DNA from: Chloroflexi bacterium CFX6
GTDB lineage: Bacteria; Chloroflexota; Anaerolineae; Anaerolineales; Villigracilaceae
Length of the DNA stretch: 64,000 nucleotides
NCBI GenBank assembly: GCA_030263595.1
Contig: SZPG01000009.1
Location: 1-64,000, forward strand
Reading direction: 5' to 3'
The notes beneath the pieces were generated by a model, which searched no databases, was not told the origin of the DNA, and saw only the letters and a program-made list of their open reading frames with translations. Shown piece after piece: positions 24,634 through 33,799 of this stretch; the first letter of the stretch is position 1, and each line of letters opens with the position of its first letter. The translations under genes were made by a program, and so were the position numbers.

Positions 24634-24694
24634 ACGCGGGTGTAGTTCAGTGGTAGAACGCATGCTTCCCAAGCATGATATCGTGGGTTCGAGT
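24634..24694 (+). repeat. attR: 61-bp direct repeat, right copy
   Basis: Identical to 15360-15420. Downstream of it the host sequence CCCATCACCCGC completes the tRNA. Confidence 0.9.
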
Positions 24695-24707
24695 CCCATC
24701 ACCCGCT
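24636..24707 (+). tRNA. tRNA-Gly (anticodon CCC), intact
   Basis: A full cloverleaf can be drawn. Acceptor GCGGGTG pairs with CACCCGC, D-stem GTTC with GAAC, and anticodon stem CATGC with GCATG around TTCCCAA. T-stem GTGGG pairs with CCCAT around TTCGAGT. The CCC anticodon reads GGG glycine codons. The CCA end is not encoded. Confidence 0.95.
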
Positions 24708-24710
24708 CAG

Positions 24711-24745
24711 AATGCCGAGGAGAGACTCTCTCGGCATTTGTCTTT
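24711..24745 (+). terminator. Intrinsic terminator of the tRNA-Gly gene
   Basis: AATGCCGAG (24711-24719) pairs with CTCGGCATT (24730-24738), followed by TGTCTTTT. It directly follows the tRNA and is host sequence. Confidence 0.85.
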
Positions 24746-24817
24746 TACAATTGTAAGGTGACTGTTATGTGTTCCCAATGGGGGCGTATTAGAATTGGCG
24801 CGGAGGATCCTGAACAA

Positions 24818-25213
24818 ATGTTACCGACTGACGAAAAAGCCACCGTCCTCTACGTGGAAGACAACCCGGATAACCGCCTGCTTATCCGGCGTATTTTGCT
24901 TTCGGAAAATTATGGGCTGCTGGAGGCAAACGACGCGCAGGAAGCGCTCGAAGTGTTGAAGACCAACAAACCGGACCTGATCCTGATGGACATCAATATG
25001 CCTGACATGGACGGTTACACCCTGACAGCCAAGATCAAGACCACCCCCGGTTTCGAACGCATCCCCATCCTGGCGCTGACCGCGAACGTCATGCGGGGCG
25101 ACAAGGAAAAATCCCTCGAAGCCGGTTGCGATGGTTACATCCAGAAGCCGGTGGATTTCGACGAACTGTTGAGGGAGATCGAAAGATTTCTTGCAAGGAG
25201 AACCAATGCCTGA
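24818..25213 (+). CDS. Single-domain response regulator heading the sensor operon
   Basis: The 131-residue protein is a lone receiver. Its acidic residues are E14 and D15 in YVEDN, the phospho-acceptor is D58 in LILMDINMP, the switch residue is T88 and the lysine is K110 in IQKPVD. This is the DivK/CheY-like group often used as phosphorelay carriers. GGAGG precedes the ATG at 24818; an ATG at 24767 would add 17 residues. It overlaps the second receiver gene. Its likely partner is the hybrid kinase at 49513, at the far end of the same gene run. Confidence 0.9.
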   Translation: MLPTDEKATVLYVEDNPDNRLLIRRILLSENYGLLEANDAQEALEVLKTNKPDLILMDINMPDMDGYTLTAKIKTTPGFERIPILALTANVMRGDKEKSLEAGCDGYIQKPVDFDELLREIERFLARRTNA

Positions 25214-25649
25214 TAACGTTCTCGACACCCAACCCATCAAGAAACCCAATATCCCGAAGGATGCGACCGTTTTGGTGGTGGAGGACAACGTTGCGAATTT
25301 TGTGTTGATCGCGCGCATGCTCGGATATCTGGGCATCCATTGCGAGTGGAAGACGTCCGGCTATGAAGTGGTGGAATACGCCGATACGCTCCAGCGCCTC
25401 GATCTGATCCTGATGGACATTCGGCTGCCGTACGAGGACGGTTACGGCGCGCTGAAAAAGATCAGGGCATCCGAGAGACTCAAGAACATCCCCATTGTCG
25501 CCGTCACTGCGGAAGCCAGCCAGGACCAGATGACCAAGGCGCAGGAATCGGGCTTCGACGGTTTCCTCGGCAAACCGCTCGACCCCGACCGATTCCCCGA
25601 TCAAATTCGCCGCATCCTTGCGGGCGAACCGGTTTGGGAATTCAATTAA
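25206..25649 (+). CDS. Second single-domain response regulator
   Basis: The 147-residue product has a 20-residue N-terminal tail followed by a receiver. D71 in LILMDIRLP, T101 in VAVTAE and K123 in LGKPLD make up the active site. AAGGAG sits directly before the ATG at 25206, which overlaps the end of the first receiver by 8 bp. Two coupled lone receivers beside one hybrid kinase suggest a branched relay with two soluble carriers. Confidence 0.9.
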   Translation: MPDNVLDTQPIKKPNIPKDATVLVVEDNVANFVLIARMLGYLGIHCEWKTSGYEVVEYADTLQRLDLILMDIRLPYEDGYGALKKIRASERLKNIPIVAVTAEASQDQMTKAQESGFDGFLGKPLDPDRFPDQIRRILAGEPVWEFN

Positions 25650-25666
25650 CCCAGATTATCGGTACG

Positions 25667-27790
25667 ATGACCACACACCAATCGAATGGACACGGATCGC
25701 CCTTCTTTCTAACGGCATTCTTTACCGTCGTTGGAAACCGCCTGCAACTCACCCATTTTTCGGATCCGCAAAGCCGGGACGCGCAGATCACCATTCCGCG
25801 CGGAATGGAATTGATGCGGCAGGACATGGAAGCCTTCCTCAAGGACGGACCGCTGACGGTGCATCTCAAGGGCGAAACCACCATCCCGCCGCCGCTGCAC
25901 GAATATCCAAAACAACTGGGATGCGAAACAGCCGCGTATGTACCCATTCTTCAGGAAGGACAACTGCGCGGCGTTGTGTTAATTGGCGCAAGGGACGAAC
26001 AGCGCCTGGACGACGACGCCGTCGAAGCGTTCAACCGCACGATCCGCCTGACGATCAATTCGATCGTTCCCAAAACGTCCCCTACGGAACCGACCAGCGA
26101 CCGCCGCGCCGCGGAGTTGAGCGCGTTGAACGCCCTGGCTTCGACTGCCGCCTCGATCAACGATCTGCAATCCTTTTATGCGACCATTTACGAACACGTG
26201 CGGGACGTGATCGGCGACTACGGTTTCGTCATCGCCCTTTACGACCAGAAGACGAATTCCATCAGCATCCCGTTCTTATATGAAGAAGGGAGACTCTCGA
26301 ACCTCGAGGCGTTCCCTCTTGGCGAGGGCTTGACCTCCATCCTGATCCGCACGCGCCAACCGCTGATGCTCGTGGAGGATACGATGAACCGCGCCGTCGC
26401 CATGGGTGCCAAGATCGCCGGCAAACCCGCCAAGTCATGGATGGGCGTTCCGCTTCTGGCGCAGGGCGCGCCCATCGGCGCGCTCATTGCGCAGGACCTC
26501 GAGAACGAACACAGTTTCGACGAGGAAGACCTGCGTTTCCTGACTTCGGTTGCCAACCAGGTTTCGGGAGCGATCTACAACATCCGCGTATTGAACGAGA
26601 GCAGGCAGACCGCGCTCCAATTCGAAACGGCGGCGGAAATCGCCCGCGATATCAGCAGTTCGCTGAACCTGGACGAACTGCTGGAAAAAGCCGTAAGCCT
26701 GATCCGCTCCCGATTCGATTTTTATCATGCGAGCGTCTTTCTCAAGGACCCGACCGGCGAGTTCGTCGTCGTCCGCGAAGCGACCGGGGAGGCTGGCGCG
26801 CAACTCAAACGTTCCGGCTTCAAACTCGGCGTCGGGTCGAAATCCATCGTCGGCTACGTGGCAGGCAAAGGGGAGCCGTTGATCGTCAACGACACGACCC
26901 GGGACGCCACCTACTACCCGAATCCGCTTCTGCCGGATACGCGGGCGGAAGCCGCCCTCCCATTGCGCGTCGGCGACCGCATCGTCGGCGTGCTGGACGT
27001 GCAAAGCAAAAGCCCTTACGCCTTCGCGGAGGACAACCTGCGGACGCTCCAGATCCTTGCGGACCAACTGGGCATTGCCGTCGTCAACACCGAACTGTTC
27101 GCCGAAACGCAGGAACATCTCGCGCAGCACCGCCTGCTCCATCACATCACGACCACCGCCGCCTCTGGAACAACTTTGGATGAGGCGTTGGAGTCTGCGG
27201 TCAACGGCTTGCAAGTAACGCTCGGCGGCGACCGGGTCGCCATCCTGCTGGCGGACCGCGAGAAGAAGGCGCTGGAAGTAAAAGCCCAGGTGGGATACGC
27301 GCCCGATATTTACGAACTGAAAGTGCCGATCGGGAGCGGCATCACCGGCTGGGTGGCGGCGCATCGCCGCACACTGCGGGTCAACAACGTCCAGGAAGAC
27401 ATGCGCTACATCGAAGGCAGCGTCAACACGCGCTCGGAACTGGCGATCCCGTTGATCTACCGCAGCGAATTACTCGGCGTCCTCAACGTGGAGAGCGAAC
27501 AATACAACGCCTACACCGAAAGCGACGAGGAATTGCTCGGCACGCTGGGAGGCAGCCTGGCGGCGATCATAGCCAACGCCAGGTTGCTCGAACAGATCCG
27601 CGCGCAGGCTGAACGCGAGCGCCTCCTGTTCGAGATCACGGACAAGATCCGCCGAACCACCGATTTACAGACCATCCTCACCACCACCGTCAGCGAATTG
27701 ACGAAGGTGACAGGCGCAAGCCGGGTTCACATCAAACTCGGCTCGGCTGTCGAAGAGCAAAAAACGGGAACAGGCGATGACACACTTTAG
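25667..27790 (+). CDS. Soluble four-GAF sensor protein, no kinase domain
   Basis: The 707-residue product has no transmembrane helix. GAF-like domains occupy about 15-135 (degenerate), 155-310, 330-475 and 490-640. Its last 50 residues (EITDKIRRTTDLQTIL..., then GASRVHIKL) resemble only the first helix and strand of a further GAF domain. GAF domains bind small ligands such as cyclic nucleotides, tetrapyrroles or metals; no bilin-type cysteine is obvious. It is the only sensor of the run that lacks membrane anchoring and the W...GYRY segment. The ATG at 25667 has no clear ribosome site; a TTG at 25634 is possible. It overlaps the next gene by 14 bp. Confidence 0.85.
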   Translation: MTTHQSNGHGSPFFLTAFFTVVGNRLQLTHFSDPQSRDAQITIPRGMELMRQDMEAFLKDGPLTVHLKGETTIPPPLHEYPKQLGCETAAYVPILQEGQLRGVVLIGARDEQRLDDDAVEAFNRTIRLTINSIVPKTSPTEPTSDRRAAELSALNALASTAASINDLQSFYATIYEHVRDVIGDYGFVIALYDQKTNSISIPFLYEEGRLSNLEAFPLGEGLTSILIRTRQPLMLVEDTMNRAVAMGAKIAGKPAKSWMGVPLLAQGAPIGALIAQDLENEHSFDEEDLRFLTSVANQVSGAIYNIRVLNESRQTALQFETAAEIARDISSSLNLDELLEKAVSLIRSRFDFYHASVFLKDPTGEFVVVREATGEAGAQLKRSGFKLGVGSKSIVGYVAGKGEPLIVNDTTRDATYYPNPLLPDTRAEAALPLRVGDRIVGVLDVQSKSPYAFAEDNLRTLQILADQLGIAVVNTELFAETQEHLAQHRLLHHITTTAASGTTLDEALESAVNGLQVTLGGDRVAILLADREKKALEVKAQVGYAPDIYELKVPIGSGITGWVAAHRRTLRVNNVQEDMRYIEGSVNTRSELAIPLIYRSELLGVLNVESEQYNAYTESDEELLGTLGGSLAAIIANARLLEQIRAQAERERLLFEITDKIRRTTDLQTILTTTVSELTKVTGASRVHIKLGSAVEEQKTGTGDDTL

Positions 27791-29714
27791 CGAAACGCTG
27801 CTCAAGCGCACAGGCGGATGGTACATCCTCCTTTCGGTTGCCATCAGCCAGATCGTCGGACTGCTGGGAGCGATACCGGGGCTCGTCTCCATTCAACTGA
27901 ACGTCGCGCTCAGCGACGAACTCGGGCAATTGTTTCAACGCCTCGTCCCCGCGCTCTTCCTCGTCAGCCAGGCAGCCCTCCTTGTGTTTGCCTGGTATAT
28001 CACGCCCAACGCAAGGCGCCGCCTGGACGCCTGGATGAACGGGAACCTCCGCGCGGACGCGGACAGGGAATTCACAGCCTGGAAGGAGATCACCAGCCTC
28101 GTCACCCGGTACGGGATCGGCGCGATGCTCATCGCCCTCGGCGTCAACGTCCTCCCGCCGTTCATCATTGCGCTTTCTCGCAGGGAGGTTGTGACCTCCG
28201 TCTTCCAACCCTCCGCCGTCAGTTCGCCCGTTCCGATCTACATCCTTCTCGGAGGACTCGCCGCCGCGCTCGGTTCGGTCATCCTTTCGCTTTTGACTCT
28301 CGAACGCCTCACGCTACCCTCGAGGCTGATCCTGCTTCCGAGCGGCTTCGAGACTCAACTCAAAGCGCGCTCCGGCGTTCTCCTGGGCGTCAAATTCCAG
28401 ATCGTAGCGCTGGGACTCATTCTCATCGGCGTGGCGGTCATCGCGCCGATCGGCTATCAACAAACCATACGCATCCTCTATGCGGAAGTCAGTTCCATCC
28501 AGGTGTTCAGGGACCTGCAGATCCAGACGCTTCTCCTGAGTGCGCTGGCGCTCATCCTGGGCGCCGCCTTTTCCTTCTACGCCACGCGTTCCATCTCCGA
28601 ACCGGTCAACGGCCTGATCGAAACTTTTCAAAAGATCGAGAGAGGAGACCTGAAACAGCGCGTCCCCGTCACCGCGACCGATGAACTTGCCATCGTCGCC
28701 ATGCACTTCAACCGCATGGTCGCGCGGCTCGACGCATTGCAATCCACGCTGGAACAACAGGTGGCGGAACGCACCAAACAACTCACCGCAACCAACGAGG
28801 TCGGGCGGGTCGCATCCTCGATCCTCGACCCCGAACAATTGCTCGAAAGGGTCGCGAACCTCATCGGCGAACAATTCGGATATTACTACGTTGCCATCTA
28901 CCTGCTCGATCCCAGCGAAAAATGGGCGGAACTCAAGGAAGCCACCGGGCAGGCTGGCAAGGTCCTGAAACAGAACCGCCATCGCCTCGAAGTTCCCGGC
29001 AAGAGCATGGTGGCGAACTGCATCCGCGAAAAAACGCCGCGCATCGCGCAGGATACAGCCGAGGAAAAACAGAGATTCGAAAACCCGCTCCTGCCCTACA
29101 CACGCTCCGAGATCGCCTTGCCCCTGATGATCGGCGACCGCGTGATCGGGGCGTTGGACGTTCAATCCACCAAACCGGCGGATTTCGGCGCGCAGGTCAT
29201 CGAGACCATGCAGAACATGGCAAGCCAGGTCGCCATTGCGCTCGAAAACGCGCGCCTGTTCCAGGAGGCGCAGCACAGTATCAACGAACTGCGCGCCATT
29301 CAAAAACAATACCTGCTCGAAGGCTGGACCAGCATCAAATCCTATGGCGAGGATCTGGAATACGGCATCGGCGAACCTGACGAAGCCGCGGGCCAGGTCA
29401 TGGAAAGCCCCGTCAACCTCCGCAATCAAATCCTGGGGAAGATCGTCCTCGAAAGCCATACGGAGTGGACGCCGGAACAACAAAGCCTGGTGAACGCCGT
29501 CGTATCGCAAGCCGCCATCGCCCTGGAAAACGCCCGTCTCGTCTCCGAAAGCCGCCAGATCGCCCAACGCGAACGCACGCTGGCGGAGATCAACTCGAGG
29601 ATCTGGACGTCCGCCTCCATAGACGGCATCCTCCAGACCGTGGTCAAGGAACTGGGCAGAAGACTGGACACGTCGCAAACCGTGATCGAATTGAACCTGG
29701 ACGAAGAATCGTGA
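27777..29714 (+). CDS. Membrane GAF sensor with HAMP (six helices)
   Basis: The 645-residue product has six hydrophobic segments (about 15-37, 55-74, 110-132, 150-172, 203-224 and 248-270). A HAMP linker follows (about 270-322, with SEPVNGLIETFQKIERGDL), then a short coiled coil and a GAF domain (350-495). A degenerate W-containing segment lies near 515 and a GAF C-terminal half at about 540-590. The tail ends RLDTSQTVIEL. No histidine kinase, cyclase or methyl-accepting region is present. The stop overlaps the next GTG (GTGA). Confidence 0.87.
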   Translation: MTHFSETLLKRTGGWYILLSVAISQIVGLLGAIPGLVSIQLNVALSDELGQLFQRLVPALFLVSQAALLVFAWYITPNARRRLDAWMNGNLRADADREFTAWKEITSLVTRYGIGAMLIALGVNVLPPFIIALSRREVVTSVFQPSAVSSPVPIYILLGGLAAALGSVILSLLTLERLTLPSRLILLPSGFETQLKARSGVLLGVKFQIVALGLILIGVAVIAPIGYQQTIRILYAEVSSIQVFRDLQIQTLLLSALALILGAAFSFYATRSISEPVNGLIETFQKIERGDLKQRVPVTATDELAIVAMHFNRMVARLDALQSTLEQQVAERTKQLTATNEVGRVASSILDPEQLLERVANLIGEQFGYYYVAIYLLDPSEKWAELKEATGQAGKVLKQNRHRLEVPGKSMVANCIREKTPRIAQDTAEEKQRFENPLLPYTRSEIALPLMIGDRVIGALDVQSTKPADFGAQVIETMQNMASQVAIALENARLFQEAQHSINELRAIQKQYLLEGWTSIKSYGEDLEYGIGEPDEAAGQVMESPVNLRNQILGKIVLESHTEWTPEQQSLVNAVVSQAAIALENARLVSESRQIAQRERTLAEINSRIWTSASIDGILQTVVKELGRRLDTSQTVIELNLDEES

Positions 29715-31573
29715 AAGAAACCATGGAAGCAAATCCATCTCAATTTCCCACCCTGCGCACGAGGCTGGCGCTCACCCTCATCGTCCTCGCGGCGATCTTT
29801 TCCGCGGGCGTATCCTCGATCCTATACGTCAACTTTCGGCAGGAATTGAGGGAAAGCCTGCGCCGCCGCCTGGAAAACATCGCCGCCCTCGCGGGATTGC
29901 AACAGGATGGAGACGCGTTCGTAAAGGTCCAGTCGCAGGAGGATGAATACTTCCAGAAGATCCACGAGACGAACCTGAAGATAAAAACCTCCGAACCCGA
30001 TTTGAGATTCGTTTACACCATGCGAAAAGACCGGGAGGGAATTTATTTCGTCGTGGATGCCGGGCTGCCGGACGAACCGCTCATTTCCGCATTCGGCGAA
30101 CGCTACGAAGAGCCGAGCCAGACTCTCGTGGATAACTTCGACGCCATGACAGGCACGATCGTCGAAAGCGATTTCTACACGGATGAATACGGCACGTTCC
30201 TCTCGGCATACACGCCGATCTTCACCTCGGACGGGCAACGGGCGGGCGTCCTGGGAGTGGATATAACCGCCGATACCGTCCTCGCCCAGGAACGACAATA
30301 TCTGACCCGGCTGATCTTCATTTTCCTTGGCACGCTTCCCTTCCTGGTCGTGGCGGGATTCGTCTTCGCAAACTATCTGGCAAAGCCGATCGTCGTCCTG
30401 CGGAACGCGGCGCACCGGATCACGGAAGGCGATTACACCTTCAAGATCGCGGATCTCCCTCCAACCCGCGAACTGGCGGAATTGGCGGTGGATTTCAACA
30501 TCATGTCCGCCAAGTTGAACGGCCTGATCAACGAATTGGAGAATCGCGTTGCGGAACGCACAGATAGGCTATCGCGTAGGACCAGCCAGTTCCGCGCCGC
30601 CTCCTACATCGCCCGCCAGACCGCAGAGATTCAGGACATTGACAGGATCCTGTCGTCGGTCGTCAACCTCGTGACCGATCAATTCGGTTTCTATCACACC
30701 GGCATCTTTCTGATGAACGAGGCGGGCGACGAGGTTATCCTGGTGGCGGCGTCCTCCGAGGGAGGCAGGCAGATGCTCGCCAAGGGACATTCGCTTCGTG
30801 TGGGCGCGCAGGGAATTGTGGGGTACGTCGCCGCGCAGAAAAAACCACGCATCGCGCTGGACGTTGGGACTGACGCCGTTTTCTTCAACAATCCCGACCT
30901 CCCGATGACGCGCTCCGAGGTCGCCCTTCCGCTGATGGTTCGCAAAAAGGTGCTGGGCGTGCTGGACATTCAATCCGACCAACCGCAGGCGTTCAGCGCG
31001 GAGGAGATTGACGTTCTGCAAACGCTCGCCGACCAGGTGGCGGTCGCCATCGAAAGCGCACGCTTGCTGGAAGAGTCCCAGACGGCGCTCAACCAGATCG
31101 AAGCGCTGACAGCCGTCCGCACGCGCGAAGCGTGGAGTCGCAAAGTCCAGCAGGGCAGTTTCTCATACACGTACACCCCGCTCGGCATTCGCGCCGGCAA
31201 AACCTCCGAAGAAACAGACGGGGCTTTGAAGGTTCCCATCATCCTGCGCGGGCAAAAGATCGGGACCATCGCGCTGGCGCGCAAAGGCGATGCGTCCTGG
31301 AGCGAAATGGACATGGAACTGATCAACGAGGTGGCGTACCAGGCTGCCCTGGCGCTGGATAACGTGCGCCTGGTGGAGGAGGCGACGCAACGCGCCTGGC
31401 AGGAACAGACGGTGGGCGAACTCGCCGCCCGTTTCAGCCAAGCCATGGATATTGACAGCCTGCTCCAGACCGCCGCCCGTGAACTGGGTCGCATGGCGGA
31501 CGTGGCGGAGGTCTCCGTGTTCATCGGTCAGAACCCAGGGCAGGAGACGGAAAGAAGACGCGTGAGGCAATGA
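29711..31573 (+). CDS. Membrane GAF sensor with extracytoplasmic Cache-like domain and HAMP
   Basis: The 620-residue product has a transmembrane helix (18-40), an external Cache-like domain (about 41-200, with LRFVYTMRKDREGIYFVVD and TDEYGTFLSAYTPI), and a second helix (201-222). HAMP (223-275) and a coiled coil (275-300) follow. A GAF domain (305-455), the W segment near 478, a half GAF and the usual tail complete it. Cache domains bind small extracellular ligands such as amino or organic acids. GTG at 29711 overlaps the previous stop; the ATG at 29723 is an alternative. Confidence 0.85.
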   Translation: MKETMEANPSQFPTLRTRLALTLIVLAAIFSAGVSSILYVNFRQELRESLRRRLENIAALAGLQQDGDAFVKVQSQEDEYFQKIHETNLKIKTSEPDLRFVYTMRKDREGIYFVVDAGLPDEPLISAFGERYEEPSQTLVDNFDAMTGTIVESDFYTDEYGTFLSAYTPIFTSDGQRAGVLGVDITADTVLAQERQYLTRLIFIFLGTLPFLVVAGFVFANYLAKPIVVLRNAAHRITEGDYTFKIADLPPTRELAELAVDFNIMSAKLNGLINELENRVAERTDRLSRRTSQFRAASYIARQTAEIQDIDRILSSVVNLVTDQFGFYHTGIFLMNEAGDEVILVAASSEGGRQMLAKGHSLRVGAQGIVGYVAAQKKPRIALDVGTDAVFFNNPDLPMTRSEVALPLMVRKKVLGVLDIQSDQPQAFSAEEIDVLQTLADQVAVAIESARLLEESQTALNQIEALTAVRTREAWSRKVQQGSFSYTYTPLGIRAGKTSEETDGALKVPIILRGQKIGTIALARKGDASWSEMDMELINEVAYQAALALDNVRLVEEATQRAWQEQTVGELAARFSQAMDIDSLLQTAARELGRMADVAEVSVFIGQNPGQETERRRVRQ

Positions 31574-31609
31574 CCGCAGAACCCCGCATCCATCAGGTCG
31601 AAAGAAATC

Positions 31610-33760
31610 ATGCAAACGAATGAGACGCGCAGAGGCATCGAAATGAAACGGCTCCCCGTCTGGCTCCAGGGCTGGAAGGGTTTTTGGGCGTTGGCTGCGG
31701 GCGCATACGCGGCGGTGTATTCCGCCTGGATTCTGTTCAAGTGGACGGACCCCGCCTATGAAGTCCTGATCGCCGGATTGGGCTACCTGCCGCTGGGTAT
31801 CTTTGCCGCCGCCTTCTCCAGTTACGTTGCGAATCTCAAGCAACTCAACCTCGCCATTCGCCGGGCGTGGACGTTCATCGCCGTCAGCATGATCTCGCTT
31901 GCCGTCGCCGACATCGTTTACACGACGCTGGAACTTACCAGGGGCATCGGTTTCCCGGATATTCCCGATTTTCTTTATCTTGCTTATTATCCGCTGGCTT
32001 TCATCGGCTTGATAACCATCCCCACCCAGGTGTACGATCTCTCGCAAAAGAAGACGTGGAAACTCGACCTTGCGATCATCATCGTCAGTTCCACGGCGAT
32101 ACTCTGGTATTTCGTCATTGCGCCCACGGCGATGGCGGGCGGGGATAACTGGGCGGAGATACTCGTCGCCGGCGCGTATCCCGCCATGGATATTCTTCTT
32201 CTGTCGAGCATCGCCAGCATACTATTTCGAAAGAGCGAGATCAACACCCGGCATTCGCTGTTCATCCTGGGGTTCGGTCTCCTGTTGTACGTCATCGCCG
32301 ATATCGTCTATGGATGGCTGGTGTTGCAGGAACTCTATCTGTCGGGCGCGTGGGTGGACATACTCTGGACGCTCAGTTATCTCGCGGTGGGACTGGCAGC
32401 CCTCCGGCAAGCCACTCCGTATCTGACCGAGCCCGAAAGCCCCCGGAAAACTCTGTCTTACTGGCAAACCTCCCTTTTGCCGTTTACCGCGCTGGGGGCG
32501 GGCGTGTTCGTATCCCTGTACGCCACCAGCACCGGCATCGGGGCGGGGATCAGGACGAGCGGACTCGTCATCGGCACCGCCCTGGCGGTCTTTCTGACGA
32601 TCACGCGGCAGATCATCACGATACGCGAGAATTCCAGGCTCGTGGACGAACTCAACGTTGCCTACGACCGATTACGCGATAACGCAAGGATTCTCGAGGA
32701 ACGCGTAGTCGAACGCACGCGCGAACTCGAAGATCAAACGACCCGATTGCACCTTGCCGCCCAGATCGCGCGGGATGTCGCGTCGGCGAGGGACCTCGAA
32801 AGTCTGTTGGAACTTTCCACGAACTTCATCCTCGAGCGATTCAGACTCTATCACACCGGCATCTACCTGCTGGACCAGAAGGGAGAGCGCCTGGTGTTGA
32901 CCGCCTCGCCTACGGAGGCAGGCAGGCAAATGATCGCCGAGGATCACAGGCTGGACGTCAACGAAGAAGGCGTCATCAGCCGCGCGGCTCTTACGGGAGA
33001 ACCCCGCGTCCTGCGCGACCGCGAATCCGACGCGCGGCGCGACCATACCCGCCTCCTTCCAAACACGCGCTCCGAAATGGCTCTGCCCCTCAAGGTGGAG
33101 AACAGGATCATCGGCGTGCTGGACGTGCATAGCGACCTGCCCGACGCCTTCGACGAGAACGACATCACCGTCATGCAGATCCTCGCGGACCAATTGGCTA
33201 TCGCCATCGAACGCACGCGCCTCCTGCAACAAACCCAGGAAAACCTGAAAGAACTGCAACAGGCATACGGACGCTCCACGAGGGAGGGCTGGGAATCCCT
33301 CGTCGGAAGCGGATTGCTCAACAACGCCGGGTACCGTTTCGATAACGTCCGCATCCAGTCCATCAAGACAGCGCCCGACCTCGGCTCGGAAGCCATGCAG
33401 GGCGGGAAACCGATCGTGCGGAGCGAGAACGGAAACGATCCGTCGCGGCAGGTTGTGGCGGCGATCCCGATCAAGTTACGCGGACAATCCATCGGCGTTG
33501 TCACCGTCAAACTCAAGGAAGGTTACAACCCGAACACGATCAGCACGATCGAACAGGCGGTCGAGCGCCTCGCCGCCTCGCTCGAAAGCGCCCGCCTCTT
33601 CGAGGAAGCCCGCGCCCGCGCAGACCGCGAACAGGCTATTTCACAGGTGACAGCCGCCATCACTTCCGCGCCCGAATTCGACGCGATCCTGCGAACAACG
33701 GTCATCGAGATCGGCAGGGCGCTGGGCGATGCGGAAGTCAGCATTCAACTTACGGAGTAG
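31610..33760 (+). CDS. Membrane GAF sensor with nine-helix N-terminal domain
   Basis: The 716-residue product has about nine transmembrane helices in the first 345 residues, an arrangement like MASE-type integral sensory domains, though I cannot name one. A long coiled coil (about 335-380), a GAF domain (385-535), the W...GYRF segment near 565, a half GAF (610-670) and the terminal helix-strand fragment follow. No HAMP is needed because the coiled coil connects directly to the last helix. The ligand may be hydrophobic or a membrane state; this is inference. Confidence 0.83.
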   Translation: MQTNETRRGIEMKRLPVWLQGWKGFWALAAGAYAAVYSAWILFKWTDPAYEVLIAGLGYLPLGIFAAAFSSYVANLKQLNLAIRRAWTFIAVSMISLAVADIVYTTLELTRGIGFPDIPDFLYLAYYPLAFIGLITIPTQVYDLSQKKTWKLDLAIIIVSSTAILWYFVIAPTAMAGGDNWAEILVAGAYPAMDILLLSSIASILFRKSEINTRHSLFILGFGLLLYVIADIVYGWLVLQELYLSGAWVDILWTLSYLAVGLAALRQATPYLTEPESPRKTLSYWQTSLLPFTALGAGVFVSLYATSTGIGAGIRTSGLVIGTALAVFLTITRQIITIRENSRLVDELNVAYDRLRDNARILEERVVERTRELEDQTTRLHLAAQIARDVASARDLESLLELSTNFILERFRLYHTGIYLLDQKGERLVLTASPTEAGRQMIAEDHRLDVNEEGVISRAALTGEPRVLRDRESDARRDHTRLLPNTRSEMALPLKVENRIIGVLDVHSDLPDAFDENDITVMQILADQLAIAIERTRLLQQTQENLKELQQAYGRSTREGWESLVGSGLLNNAGYRFDNVRIQSIKTAPDLGSEAMQGGKPIVRSENGNDPSRQVVAAIPIKLRGQSIGVVTVKLKEGYNPNTISTIEQAVERLAASLESARLFEEARARADREQAISQVTAAITSAPEFDAILRTTVIEIGRALGDAEVSIQLTE

Positions 33761-33799
33761 TCCCGATGCGGAAACAAGCGAACGGAGTCACGAACGGCG

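Larger units (their letters stand above)
15360..24694. mobile_element. Integrated mobile element inserted in tRNA-Gly(CCC)
   Basis: The element is bounded by an exact 61-bp direct repeat, 15360-15420 and 24634-24694, that equals the 5' part of a tRNA-Gly gene. It encodes two tyrosine recombinases next to or near the left end, an XRE regulator, about a dozen small cargo genes, a primase-polymerase and an iteron array. No relaxase, type IV secretion, terminase or capsid genes are seen. It is therefore best described as a replication-competent integrative element or satellite that would need help to move between cells. Its small, tightly coupled genes with good Shine-Dalgarno sites differ in style from the chromosome around it. 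Confidence 0.85.

Noticed and set aside
24458-24817. Open frame running through the intact tRNA-Gly into the first receiver
   Set aside because: It crosses a tRNA and its terminator, and the receiver has its own ribosome site and start; the upstream part is chance.
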